Shown in pieces: positions 27,547-36,445 of a stretch of 49,140 nucleotides of DNA. The DNA is from Zhongshania antarctica (GTDB lineage Bacteria; Pseudomonadota; Gammaproteobacteria; Pseudomonadales; Spongiibacteraceae): NCBI RefSeq assembly GCF_014202945.1, contig NZ_JACHHW010000015.1, forward strand, positions 1 through 49,140, in the 5' to 3' direction. Every line of letters begins with the position of its first letter. Position 1 is the stretch's first letter. Both the position numbers and the translations under genes were made by a program. The notes beneath the pieces were generated by a model. It worked only from the letters and a program-made list of their open reading frames with translations. It searched no databases and was not told the origin of the DNA.

Positions 27547-30500
27547 CTATGAGTATCGACGGGACCATCGGCACACAACGGCACCTAAAACCATCAAGAT
27601 TGTTAGCCAACCCATAGAGCCACCACCACTGCCACCACTGGCAGGCTTGAGCACTACCGGCGGCGCGCTTGGCTGCGATACCCTTACGTTAACGGTAGCC
27701 TGCTTTTGCATGTTACCAGTATCAGTAACACTTACAGTGGGCATATAGCTCCCTGCATCATTGTAGGCGTGAGTCGCAATACCGGCCTGGCCACCGAACT
27801 CAGAAACCGTACGAGTTTCGCTAATCCCATCTGCATAATCAAAATGATAGCTTGTGATGCTAGTGCCTTCAGCGGCTATAGAAGCACTTGCATCAAACCT
27901 AATAAGCTCCCCAATACTGGCGGTAGTTGGCGTCACTACCAGCTGGACCGTGGTTTGCTGGCCTGACCCCACACGAATAACTGCAGTTGTACTATCGGAA
28001 TTATTGGCGTCATTTGATGCGGTTACAATTAGTGTAACGGTGTACTCGCCTGCCAGTGCATAAGAGTGTGTTGCAAACTTCTCAGTTCCTTCCTGAAATT
28101 CGCCGTCGCCAAAAACAAACCGGTAGCTTGCGCCTTCGGGTGCACTTGATCCAGATGCATCAAACATGGCTGTCACGGGCGCACGGCTATTCGACAATTC
28201 CACACTTAACACAGCATTAACAAGCACTGGATCCTCTTCAACCGTAACCGTAGTGGTAGTGTTGATAGTAATCGTATCTTCGGCGCTATTGCTGTTCTCA
28301 TCCACCACTACAACACGCGCCTCATAGGACCCTGCTTTGTCATAATCATGACTGATCACTGATTCAGAAATTTCGCCTGAATTACTACCATCTCCGAAGT
28401 AGAAAACGTAGCGAGGAGAACCACCTTCCTGATCTGTATTATCAATAGTGGCGGTAAAGTTGACGGTTAATGGACCATTGGTAACATCACCCGAAGTTGG
28501 GGTGGCATCAAGAGCCACCGACAATGGGGCCTCATAAAGATCGCAACCGTTAGCATCTACTTCCATCCCTGCTGCGGTACCGGGGCACTGGTCAGTAGCA
28601 TCGTTTACACCGTCTCCATCGGTATCTCTCTGCGAAGCAGAGCAACCGTTTAGATCGACCGATTCTCCAGTGGGCGAATTCGAACATTGGTCAATACGGT
28701 CATCAACACCATCTCCATCCGAGTCTATGGGAGCATCTTCTCCGCTTAGACCGGTCGGTGTTGTAGTGTCTGGTTTTCCTTCATCGTCGACTGCGTAAAG
28801 CGGTAGACCAACTGTCCCGGTTACTCGAACAGCGGGAACTGTCACGTCACGCGAAGTAGAACTAAAGAATTGTGGATGAGAGGCGTAAAATAACAAGGCC
28901 AAGTCCGTGCCCTCTGCGACACGCTCGGCAATACCAACTAGACTGACGTTATGTTCCCCTAGGCCGCGTAGTGGGGTAACTTGATCGTCAATCAAGCTAT
29001 AGATCATGCCTCCATTTCGCTTCCCTACCCCTACAAATATAATACTGTCGCAGCCAGTCCGAGTTGGCAGTGCAGGATTAGCGCAATCCTGTACCATTTC
29101 GTTAATACCAGTCACGCTAGCAACCGTTAAATTAACCTGTGGTATCCCTGCCAATATGCCTTCAGCTTCCATCGTTCCAAGCTCAGCAACGAACGGGGCA
29201 TTTCCAGTCGTATTCGCAATACCCGTCAAACCGTTTGCTACGACTGTCAGTGCAGGAACCTCGCGGACGGTGAAATTGCCACTACCGCCAGGAGCAAGCA
29301 CTTTGTCGGCATTCAGTGACACGGTATCGCCACTCGTGCCGAGCGCAAAGCAAGTTTCATCAAGTACAAGCGGCAAAGCATCTGGCCGCAACCGCGATTC
29401 AAACCAATCTAATTGGCTGTAGCTACAACTACCACTATTTGCAGGAAATTGTCCTGCCTGTATTCCAGAAAATGCATGACCGCCGTTGTGCGTATAAAGT
29501 GAAACGTTTGCCCCAGCCGCTGATAAGCACTGCCGGTTCCACCACGCTTCATTAAAATTAAAAAGCGTATCAATCATCCCCTGAGTAAGCAGCACATCAA
29601 GCCCTTCGAGATAGCTCTCAGGGCTTGGGGCGGCGACCAGATAATCGCCAATTGCTAAACTGCCATCTTCATTGCGATCTGGTACGTTATAAGAGTTAAC
29701 TACATCAACAAGTGGTACCGCATCAGGTAAATATTTTGGGTATGGCATCGCAGGTAAACCATTCGCCGCACACCAATAGCCCATTCCGCGATAATGAAAC
29801 CAATCTAGGGCTTCCCGCGGAAACTCATTGGTTGCAGCGCCTCTTGCCAAGGTCTCCTTAACATACGGATCCATACCATCATTGGTCAACCCGCCCATAC
29901 TTGCGTTCCCGCCGACCTCACCAAGTGCCGTTAGCGCTAGGTCCCACAGTGTTTTTACCGTATCGCCCGGGTTTAGGGAGTAACGCAAGTCGTGCCATGT
30001 AATATCCGGCGCGATAGCATCTAAGCGTTTCTTGTGATCCGTGGTTAGCAAAAGAAGCTGGAACCCGCCACCATAACTTCCACCTTGTGCGCCAACAACC
30101 AGATTCACTCCGCCCGCTACGCTTGTTTTGCTTTGAGGACGAGCAACGAAAGCATTAGTGACTTCGTCTTTCCACGCAAGATAATCAAGATTATTCTCAG
30201 CCCAATCTAGAATTTGGACGAGATATTGACCTTCAAATTCTGGATCCATAGTCCGAACAGTACCGCTCGACCCTCCAAATCCTCGAGGGTCCCAAGAAAT
30301 AATGGTGTACCCTAAGTCTCGATAGTTGGCAAACCCACTTGTCGCCCCGCTTCCGCCAAACCCAGGTCCGTGTAGCATCAAGGGGTGCGCGCCATTACTT
30401 CTGTTTGCACAATCAAAATTGCTAGGTTCAAGAATATTGAACGCAACAACTTGCCCGTCATGAGTAGGCAAAGAAACCTTATATGATCGGTTTCCTTCTA

Positions 30501-30606
30501 AATTTAACTCGCTATCACACGATGCGTCATTTGCGGCATTTGCATACATAGCAAAAAAGCCGATCGCTAAGGCCGCGAATAGGCGGCCAATGTTTCTAAT
30601 TATCAT
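27547..30606 (-). CDS. Exported S15/CocE-like hydrolase with TSP3 repeats, PKD domains and GlyGly-CTERM tail
   Basis: A 1019-residue protein starting at the ATG at 30606 (CAGGAGA upstream); the longer frame to 30666 lacks a ribosome site. Signal peptide with ANA-AND cleavage. An X-Pro dipeptidyl-peptidase/CocE-type alpha/beta-hydrolase domain follows, with nucleophile in GAQGGSYGGGF (S177). Calcium-binding thrombospondin type-3 repeats (DSDGDGVDD, DTDGDGVND, about 605-670) and three PKD-like domains (about 690-965, each with FxFGDG/HxY patterns) come next. The end is ASGGSGGGS, one membrane helix and an arginine cluster: a GlyGly-CTERM sorting signal. It is the expected substrate of the nearby rhombosortase. 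The true substrate (peptide or ester) is unknown. Confidence 0.92.
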   Translation of the reverse strand: MIIRNIGRLFAALAIGFFAMYANAANDASCDSELNLEGNRSYKVSLPTHDGQVVAFNILEPSNFDCANRSNGAHPLMLHGPGFGGSGATSGFANYRDLGYTIISWDPRGFGGSSGTVRTMDPEFEGQYLVQILDWAENNLDYLAWKDEVTNAFVARPQSKTSVAGGVNLVVGAQGGSYGGGFQLLLLTTDHKKRLDAIAPDITWHDLRYSLNPGDTVKTLWDLALTALGEVGGNASMGGLTNDGMDPYVKETLARGAATNEFPREALDWFHYRGMGYWCAANGLPAMPYPKYLPDAVPLVDVVNSYNVPDRNEDGSLAIGDYLVAAPSPESYLEGLDVLLTQGMIDTLFNFNEAWWNRQCLSAAGANVSLYTHNGGHAFSGIQAGQFPANSGSCSYSQLDWFESRLRPDALPLVLDETCFALGTSGDTVSLNADKVLAPGGSGNFTVREVPALTVVANGLTGIANTTGNAPFVAELGTMEAEGILAGIPQVNLTVASVTGINEMVQDCANPALPTRTGCDSIIFVGVGKRNGGMIYSLIDDQVTPLRGLGEHNVSLVGIAERVAEGTDLALLFYASHPQFFSSTSRDVTVPAVRVTGTVGLPLYAVDDEGKPDTTTPTGLSGEDAPIDSDGDGVDDRIDQCSNSPTGESVDLNGCSASQRDTDGDGVNDATDQCPGTAAGMEVDANGCDLYEAPLSVALDATPTSGDVTNGPLTVNFTATIDNTDQEGGSPRYVFYFGDGSNSGEISESVISHDYDKAGSYEARVVVVDENSNSAEDTITINTTTTVTVEEDPVLVNAVLSVELSNSRAPVTAMFDASGSSAPEGASYRFVFGDGEFQEGTEKFATHSYALAGEYTVTLIVTASNDANNSDSTTAVIRVGSGQQTTVQLVVTPTTASIGELIRFDASASIAAEGTSITSYHFDYADGISETRTVSEFGGQAGIATHAYNDAGSYMPTVSVTDTGNMQKQATVNVRVSQPSAPPVVLKPASGGSGGGSMGWLTILMVLGAVVCRWSRRYS

Positions 30607-31129
30607 TTGCTTATCTCCTGTAGAAACTGGACTAGCGCCGAGACCTTGGTTGTAGTCAATAGGCACGTCCGTTTCGCATTTTTATTAAACTTAATAATAC
30701 CCACTGCGACCGACCTTCAAACCACGACACATACCATGGAAAGAAATTTCATGGATTATCGCGGATAAAGGATTACTCCACTCTGAGTTATTGGCAAAGT
30801 ACTTTGCGGCTTTTTATAGAATGTCGCACTCCTCCGGTAATCCCACCGTCATACGCCGCAGCTCCGACGCAGGCCAAACACTTTTAGCAGAAATATCAAT
30901 TTCTCTGACGCCTTGGGATTGGGTTCATCACCCTTTAGGCCATACGCATAAATTAAGTACAGTAACCTCAAGGCACTGGGCGACTCTACAACCGAATAGA
31001 CATGCCGGAATTCTGGATGACGAATATCCCCCCTTTAGCCAACTGTATAAAAAGCTATCCTCATTGCCTTGTCCCATTCAACGAGTAAGCGCAGATAAAC
31101 CTCAATTAACAACTCAGAATCATCCTCAC
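30607..31129. other. Intergenic region upstream of the GlyGly-CTERM hydrolase
   Basis: I recognise no gene. An open plus-strand frame from 30791 runs antisense into the next gene and has no ribosome site or known domain. Minus-strand pieces such as EIDISAKSVWPASELRRMTV look protein-like but are broken by stops and I cannot assign them. CCATG (30734-30738) and CATGG (30750-30754) form a small inverted repeat that might be an operator for the 30606 start. Confidence 0.4.
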
Positions 31130-33346
31130 TCAGCAACCTATCAGCCCCACCTCGACTGGACCATCCGCCTCAATTCTAATATCAGGAAAACAACTCAAGC
31201 CCGCGCGAGTGGGATCTATTTGCAGATATTTTACATTTCGAGCCTTTATATGTACGCGATCGGTAGGCGGAATTGCAGTACTCGAACTCCAACCACGCTG
31301 ACGACGGACATAAGGCGCTGGCTCGTGGCTACCTCCAGAAAGGACACCGACGTTTGAACTGAGCGGCGTTGGCTCACCCTGAGCCACACCAAGCCCCTCT
31401 GTAACAATATCAATTTCGCCAGTTAAAAGTTGCTCATCATTAAGCTCTATATTAGAAACCCAATACGCTCCACTTGGCGCAACGACTCCCGCGCGCGGAC
31501 TATCTTGCGAGCGATCTATAATATACCGCACCCTAGCCGGGTTACGTTCCACCAAATGCTCCCCAAGAAACGCAGTTGCCTGGGGATAGTAATCATAGGT
31601 TGACGGGGAAAGGTGGTCCCAGGTTGGGAAGCTTAATACATCATATCTTAAGCCAGCACTGTCTAGCGCTTGCACTGTAAGCTCAGTTAACGGCAATGAT
31701 TGCAGCTCATCCAGAGCTGAAACCCACATCATAACGGGGACATTATGCATACTCGCCACGAGGTGCTCGACTGGTGTGGTCGCGACTACCGGCGCAATTC
31801 GAGCAAATAAATCAGGGTAGCGTGACGCAAGGCGGAAACTTCCAATGCCACCCATAGAGATCCCGCTCATAGCAACCCATTCTGGGTCAAGTTTATAATG
31901 ACGCGCAACATCAGCCCAGACTTCGAATACATCAGCTTCAGCCATGTCGATGTAAAAACCATCAGGCCCTCGCGCCGCAGGCGTTATAACAATACTACCG
32001 CGACCGCGCTCACCATACTGCTCTGCGTGCCGACTACCTAAATACTGATTAAAATTAGCCGACAGGGCATGTAGTAATAATGTTAGGCCATAACCCTCCA
32101 CGGAAGGGGGCGTTCGCGGCACATAGATCGCATAGGGCTGCAATTGCCCAATAAGAGGCCCATCACACTCCCCCGTCGTTCCAATTCCACATTGACGAGC
32201 GTAATCAACGCCTTGCCCGTACTCAAACCTACTAGCAAAGATTCGGTTCATGTGTCCCGTTAACGGCACACCGGATTCATCCGTGATGGAGTCCATAAGT
32301 TTTGCAAAATCGACAACCGCATAGAACGCGCTTATATCGCCTGAGCTGAGCGCATCCGCCTGCGCTCGTTCCCGCCAAAAATGCGCTTCAGCTAACGCCT
32401 GCGCAGCAGCATCAACAATTGTTCTACCGCTCTTAGCAGTAAATTGCGGCATGGGTTCTTCACGAAATGCTACGTTATACAGTGCCGCCCCAGAAATGGC
32501 TGCGCCGCCTGGCGTAGTGTCATTTGCGATCAACCCAGGCTGAAGATACTGGCCAGACTCCAAATCCCATAATCCTACACCCGCAGCCAAACGAACTTTA
32601 CCTCGACCTGGACGCCATATACCGTGGGGAACTCTTACCTCAATCTGACGCCGCACTCGATCCACATTTACAGTGATATCAGCCTCTATAACAGTTAAGT
32701 CACTTGCTTTATGGGCAACAGCTTCATTGCCATGTACTGTGACAAAGATAGCTGCAGGCGACCTAACTCCCGCGCCGAGAGGCCAATCTACGGGTTCATC
32801 GGAGGCGCCAATCGCAAGCGTGAATGCGGAAAGCTCTGGCTCCATCATTGTATTTAGCGTTAGCCGAAAAGCCGTCGCATTGTTTAATGCTTGTACCCGC
32901 AGCTCAACGAGATCGGCAGCATTATTGGCATAGGCCGAATTCGTCGGATACGTTAATGTTCCCGCTTTACGAGAAAAAATATAGCTGGTGCTCCCCAGTC
33001 CTTGAGGGTCTGTGAAATCCTGAGTTCCAGCAGCACCGTGATCGTCAAACAGCCAATCCTGATAGATAAATTCTCCTGAGCGATAAGCAGTCGCGCCGGA
33101 AATCAATATAGGCTGCGCATTCCAAACACCGGTATTGCTAAGCTGCGGAGCGACTGGCGGTGGCGCGTAAAGAATTGGCGGGCCAGGTCTAGGAATGAGA
33201 TCTGATGGCAAACCAGCCAATTGATCGACATCAATCGACTGACTTTCATTAATTTTATTATTTTCCCGACAACCTTGAATTGACAATACAGCGAATACAA
33301 AAAGCGCGAAGGGCCTTACCTTCCAGACGTTTAAAAACTTAATCAT
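31130..33346 (-). CDS. Exported lipoprotein alpha/beta-hydrolase (prolyl-oligopeptidase/esterase-like)
   Basis: A 738-residue lipoprotein: signal peptide ending in SIQGC with acylated cysteine C26. A beta-rich N-terminal part (about 60-330) precedes a C-terminal alpha/beta-hydrolase with LLLHALSANFNQYLG, the nucleophile elbow MSGISMGGIG (S497) and a likely catalytic histidine in TWDHLSP (H578). The closest recognisable type is a secreted S9/esterase-like hydrolase. It is divergent from a TetR regulator (start-to-start about 240 bp) whose operator-like sites lie between them, so it is probably controlled by that regulator. Substrate unknown. Confidence 0.85.
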   Translation of the reverse strand: MIKFLNVWKVRPFALFVFAVLSIQGCRENNKINESQSIDVDQLAGLPSDLIPRPGPPILYAPPPVAPQLSNTGVWNAQPILISGATAYRSGEFIYQDWLFDDHGAAGTQDFTDPQGLGSTSYIFSRKAGTLTYPTNSAYANNAADLVELRVQALNNATAFRLTLNTMMEPELSAFTLAIGASDEPVDWPLGAGVRSPAAIFVTVHGNEAVAHKASDLTVIEADITVNVDRVRRQIEVRVPHGIWRPGRGKVRLAAGVGLWDLESGQYLQPGLIANDTTPGGAAISGAALYNVAFREEPMPQFTAKSGRTIVDAAAQALAEAHFWRERAQADALSSGDISAFYAVVDFAKLMDSITDESGVPLTGHMNRIFASRFEYGQGVDYARQCGIGTTGECDGPLIGQLQPYAIYVPRTPPSVEGYGLTLLLHALSANFNQYLGSRHAEQYGERGRGSIVITPAARGPDGFYIDMAEADVFEVWADVARHYKLDPEWVAMSGISMGGIGSFRLASRYPDLFARIAPVVATTPVEHLVASMHNVPVMMWVSALDELQSLPLTELTVQALDSAGLRYDVLSFPTWDHLSPSTYDYYPQATAFLGEHLVERNPARVRYIIDRSQDSPRAGVVAPSGAYWVSNIELNDEQLLTGEIDIVTEGLGVAQGEPTPLSSNVGVLSGGSHEPAPYVRRQRGWSSSTAIPPTDRVHIKARNVKYLQIDPTRAGLSCFPDIRIEADGPVEVGLIGC

Positions 33347-33483
33347 GGCGGACCCCAGCCTTGTTCTTATAGGATTTATTAATTTTGCCGTTTAATTTAA
33401 ATTTTTCTAAGCAATTACTTGGGGTAGGTAATACAAAGCAATTACGTGCCCAGCAAACCTCAACTGCGCCCCTCAGTCACAAA

Positions 33484-33526
33484 GTAACCAGATGGTGACT
33501 TAGGGCAATGTAACCACTGAGGTACA
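33484..33526. promoter_or_regulatory. Candidate TetR operators between divergent hydrolase and TetR genes
   Basis: AGTAACC-AGAT-GGTGACT (33483-33500) is a 7-bp inverted repeat with one mismatch and a 4-nt spacer. A second, weaker ATGTAACC-ACTG-AGGTACAT (33509-33528) follows. The first matches the core GTCACC-N4-GGTGAC of the long palindrome at 24171-24210. Position between divergent start codons fits autoregulation. Confidence 0.5.
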
Positions 33527-33588
33527 TAATTGTCAATATGAGTGGCGCTGTGATTTAATTCGATGCACAAAATGGACAGGACAAAGGC

Positions 33589-34257
33589 GTGAGCTTAAAT
33601 ATAGATATCAAAAAACCCCAGGCCCGCAATATACGCAACCCAATTGGCGGACGTGACCGACTACTGAAGGCGGCGCTGCGGCTTGGCGAAAAACATCGAT
33701 CTATTTCAAATGTTGGACTGCGCGAGCTAGCACGCGAGGCCGGCATGCACCACACAGCAATTTATCGACACTTTCAATCAATAGAAGAGATTGCCCTAGC
33801 ACTAGTAGAGCTGTTAGCAAGCGAGCTGAGGGCTGAACTTCAATTGGCTGCGAAAGCCTTTAGAGGTAACACCCAGGATATGATTAGAGCCTCAACACAA
33901 CACTATTTTAATTACGTCAGCGAACATCCTTTAGGCGTAATATTCTGCGCTAGAGAAATACATGGCAGCTTGCCGAGCTTACGGGGAGCATTACAAAGCA
34001 TGCTGGATGATTTTGCGCTAGATAGAGCGGAGGATCTAAGCAAACTTGGTAAAAACGACTCACTACCAAATTTCGAAACACTTTTAATGCTGACACGCCT
34101 AATAGCGCAACATACACTATTTGCAGCCCTAGATTATTTAGAGGAGCCCAAAGATAGAGCGCGAATAGTAGAACAAACTATTATTTTCGTCGGCTGGCTT
34201 ATAGAAGGCGCCAACTCTTCTTCAAATCCTAACATCACCCAGATACCGAAAGCCTAA
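33589..34257 (+). CDS. TetR-family transcriptional regulator
   Basis: A 222-residue regulator starting at GTG (AGGACAAAGG upstream; the ATG at 33572 is out of frame). The HTH lies at about residues 23-70 (GLRELAREAGMHHTAIYRHF), and the C-terminal half resembles the ligand domain of TetR_C_33-like proteins (MIRASTQHYFNYVSEHPLGV). It is divergent from the 31130-33346 lipoprotein hydrolase and is a candidate repressor of that gene and, judging from the shared motif, of the 24302 lipoprotein. Ligand unknown. Confidence 0.9.
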   Translation: MSLNIDIKKPQARNIRNPIGGRDRLLKAALRLGEKHRSISNVGLRELAREAGMHHTAIYRHFQSIEEIALALVELLASELRAELQLAAKAFRGNTQDMIRASTQHYFNYVSEHPLGVIFCAREIHGSLPSLRGALQSMLDDFALDRAEDLSKLGKNDSLPNFETLLMLTRLIAQHTLFAALDYLEEPKDRARIVEQTIIFVGWLIEGANSSSNPNITQIPKA

Positions 34258-34316
34258 CATTATCCCGAAACACGCCTCTACTTTGCAAAAATTAATCTAT
34301 ATTCAATTAATCGTAA

Positions 34317-34676
34317 TTAACCTTCCCACCGCGGCCTTGAGCGCTCAAGCTCAATTAGCCGCCTATACCGATTTGGAGTAGTATCGAGCCATTGTTTAGG
34401 TGCACTTCCTAAGGCACCTTTTTCAGAGTATCCTTAAAATAGCGCCATTTCTGCCAACTCAAGCTGCCTGTTACCCAAATATTACTTTACTAACTGATAA
34501 CGCAGTGTTTGCAAAAAATTCCTATAATTTATACTTCGCTGATCTAAGCGCCGATAAAAAGACCGGAGCGGAATATCTAAATTTTTTGCAACACCCACAG
34601 CCCCTGAGGCATCGCTCTCAGAATATGGATTTCTAGAGATTCTAAGAACTGACCTGGTTGCAGAACAGGAATCCAC
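34317..34676 (-). pseudogene. AraC-family regulator remnant (C-terminal HTH domain)
   Basis: Minus-strand translation gives SASGAVGVAKNLDIPLRSFY-like sequence, RRLDQRSINYRNFLQTLRYQ, then a stop, YLGNRQLELAEMALF, another stop, and GYSEKGALGSAPKQWLDTTP-NRYRRL. This is the complete double-HTH C-terminus of an AraC regulator of the AraC/OruR type, interrupted by two stop codons and lacking its N-terminal domain. It is non-functional. It lies tail-to-tail with the TetR gene. Confidence 0.85.
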
Positions 34677-34702
34677 AACACATCAATATAATAATGTAGA
34701 TA

Positions 34703-35368
34703 CTAGAAATCCGCCTCAAAAGCGCCTATATCACACTTACCTTTTTCTCCACGAGCGACACCCCTTTGGTCTGCCATTGTGCAGGTACCGAGATTACCTG
34801 CATTACGCGCCGCACTAGATGGCAATAGGGCGTGCGTATCGGTATCACCACCATAATCCTCAAGGTCAGCCAGCATCGGGTTTACCCCAGGTAGGTCGCT
34901 CGATTGATTCAGTCCGCAGCTATCATCCGAATCAAGATTATTTCCCCGAGAAAGAATTCTTGATAAACCGAGAGTTGTCAAACAATCGGCACTCGGCACG
35001 TCTGACGAATTATTCGCTACGATGGTATTTTCAAGAATAAGGTCAAATAAAGGAACTTCAGCAGCCCCCGTTATAGGGTCGGGAAGCGCGTCAAAATAAG
35101 TTGAATCAAAATGAATACCAGCACCACCATCAGCCGCACGATTAAATGCTATAGTTGAATTTCGTATAATTACATTTAAGCCGCGTATATCAACACCACC
35201 ACCTTGCGCGAACAAAAATGGAACACCAGTCCCTTCAGCCACAGGTGCAGCTGTGCCAAGCGCCTCGTTATGGCTAATAGTAGAATTTGTGATTGTACCT
35301 CGCGTATCAATACGAATACCGCCAGCCTGACTATCAGCTGTATTGTAGCTTACTGTACTATCATTCAT
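34703..35368 (-). pseudogene. 5'-truncated beta-helix / choice-of-anchor Q protein
   Basis: An open frame of 221 residues shows parallel beta-helix repeats (NDSTVSYNTADSQAGGIRID, NSTISHNEA, NSTIAFNRAADGGAGIHF, LENTIVANNSSD) and a C-terminal YGGDTDTHALLPSSAARNAG and IGAFEADF tail, as in choice-of-anchor Q proteins. It is paralogous to the C-terminal two thirds of the 24302 lipoprotein, but the signal peptide and CSLREA domain are missing. The 5' end runs straight into an AraC fragment on the opposite strand, so no proper start exists. Probably a dead fragment, although an internal start could still make a cytosolic product. Confidence 0.75.
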
Positions 35369-35536
35369 CTCCAGGCTACCCTGAGGAACCTCAAACTTAC
35401 GGAAGTATCTTCTTTACTCGGCTACTCTGAACAAAGCGCTTTTGGTAGGGCCTTCAAACAATGGCATGGCACAACACCCAATCGATATAGGGATCTTATA
35501 AAATCTGAAGGATTAAAATATCAGAATAAAATATAG
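35369..35536 (+). pseudogene. Second AraC-family C-terminal remnant
   Basis: On the plus strand about 55 codons read LQATLRNLKLTEVSSLLGYS, EQSAFGRAFKQWHGTTPNRY and RDLIKSEGLKYQNKI to a stop at 35536. This is the last helix-turn-helix of an AraC regulator. The frame's earlier part (from 35204) is only the antisense of the beta-helix fragment. Orientation is opposite to the AraC remnant at 34317-34676 and the sequence differs, so two different regulator genes left debris here. Confidence 0.75.
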
Positions 35537-36034
35537 TCTTGAGGTGGATCTTCCAGAATATCACTGAGGTATCTACTTTGCTCGGGGAGGTCCACGCACC
35601 CAGACAGGACCTTCACCTTGGATATCAAGGTACGCCACAAAATTAATGAAAGAGTATCGATTAACTGGCGACTGCCGGATTACCCCCGTTCACATTAAAG
35701 AAAAATACTTATGGCGAGCATCTGTGACGAGGTAAATATATCATTCGATGTGATGGAGGTAATGCTGACTTAACACCAACGCTAGCAACCCTGAAGCCGC
35801 GAGCCTAGTCATCATTAGATTGCGGGCTAGAAACTAAAATCTGATACGCCTGCTGATTATAAATTTGTATTTATAGTCAGGAGTTTTTAAATAACGTGCA
35901 TTAACCGCTGCAACAGAAACCGTTCATCCAGAGCATTAGAAGATAAAAAACTACAACGCAATAATTACAACAGTATCTAACCCAGTCTTATATTACCGCC
36001 ATAGCAGAAACTACTTTATAATCAACTTTCAATT
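35537..36034. other. Gene-free, degenerate stretch
   Basis: I see no gene. At 35550-35640 the plus strand can be read as NITEVSTLLG followed later by GYQGTPQN, which faintly resembles a third decayed AraC C-terminus. The rest is AT-rich without recognisable signals. Confidence 0.35.
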
Positions 36035-36445
36035 TTAGATTGAAAATATCTCGTCACACTTGCCTCATTCGGAAACTCATCAGATCCAAACAGTATCAAC
36101 TGACCCTCAATATTTGTTTTGCCCTTTCCCCGACGGCATGTCGTCGATTAAACAATCACCTTTATTGAGATTCTAATGTGGACTGATAATTAAGTTCTCA
36201 ACGTCAGCCATGCCTAAGTATTTTTCTACCCAAATTCGCTTTTCAGCATAGCTATGAGGATTCTTTATCGAGGGCGCTGTTAAGATGTAAAAATCCAACT
36301 TTGGGTGCTCATGCAACCACGTGTACGATTCGATTACATCGGACATAGGATCAAGGCTTTCATAAAGACCAGGTATGCTTTGTGGAAAAGCAAATTCCGG
36401 ATACTTAGCTTTATGACTCACAAAGCCGGCAGCATAATCACAGGT
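36035..36445 (-). pseudogene. Remnant of a 5'(3')-deoxyribonucleotidase (NT5C-like, HAD family)
   Basis: Minus-strand sequence reads CDYAAGFVSHKAKYPEFAFP, QSIPGLYESLDPMSDVIESY, TWLHEHPKLDFYILTAPSIK, NPHSYAEKRIWVEKYLG and NLIISPH. After a frameshift comes NLNKGDCLIDDMPSGKG, and after another EGQLILFGSDEFPNEA. These are the cap, TAPS and DD-R motifs of bacterial NT5C-type nucleotidases. The N-terminal DxDGVL nucleophile motif has been replaced by the IS21 transposase fragment that joins at about 36445. At least two frameshifts confirm inactivation. Confidence 0.8.

Noticed and set aside
30791-31357. Plus-strand frame of 188 codons
   Set aside because: Its second half is antisense to the 31130-33346 hydrolase, there is no ribosome site, and composition is not protein-like.
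35204-35368. First half of a plus-strand 110-codon frame
   Set aside because: It is the antisense of the beta-helix fragment; only the part after 35369 shows AraC similarity.
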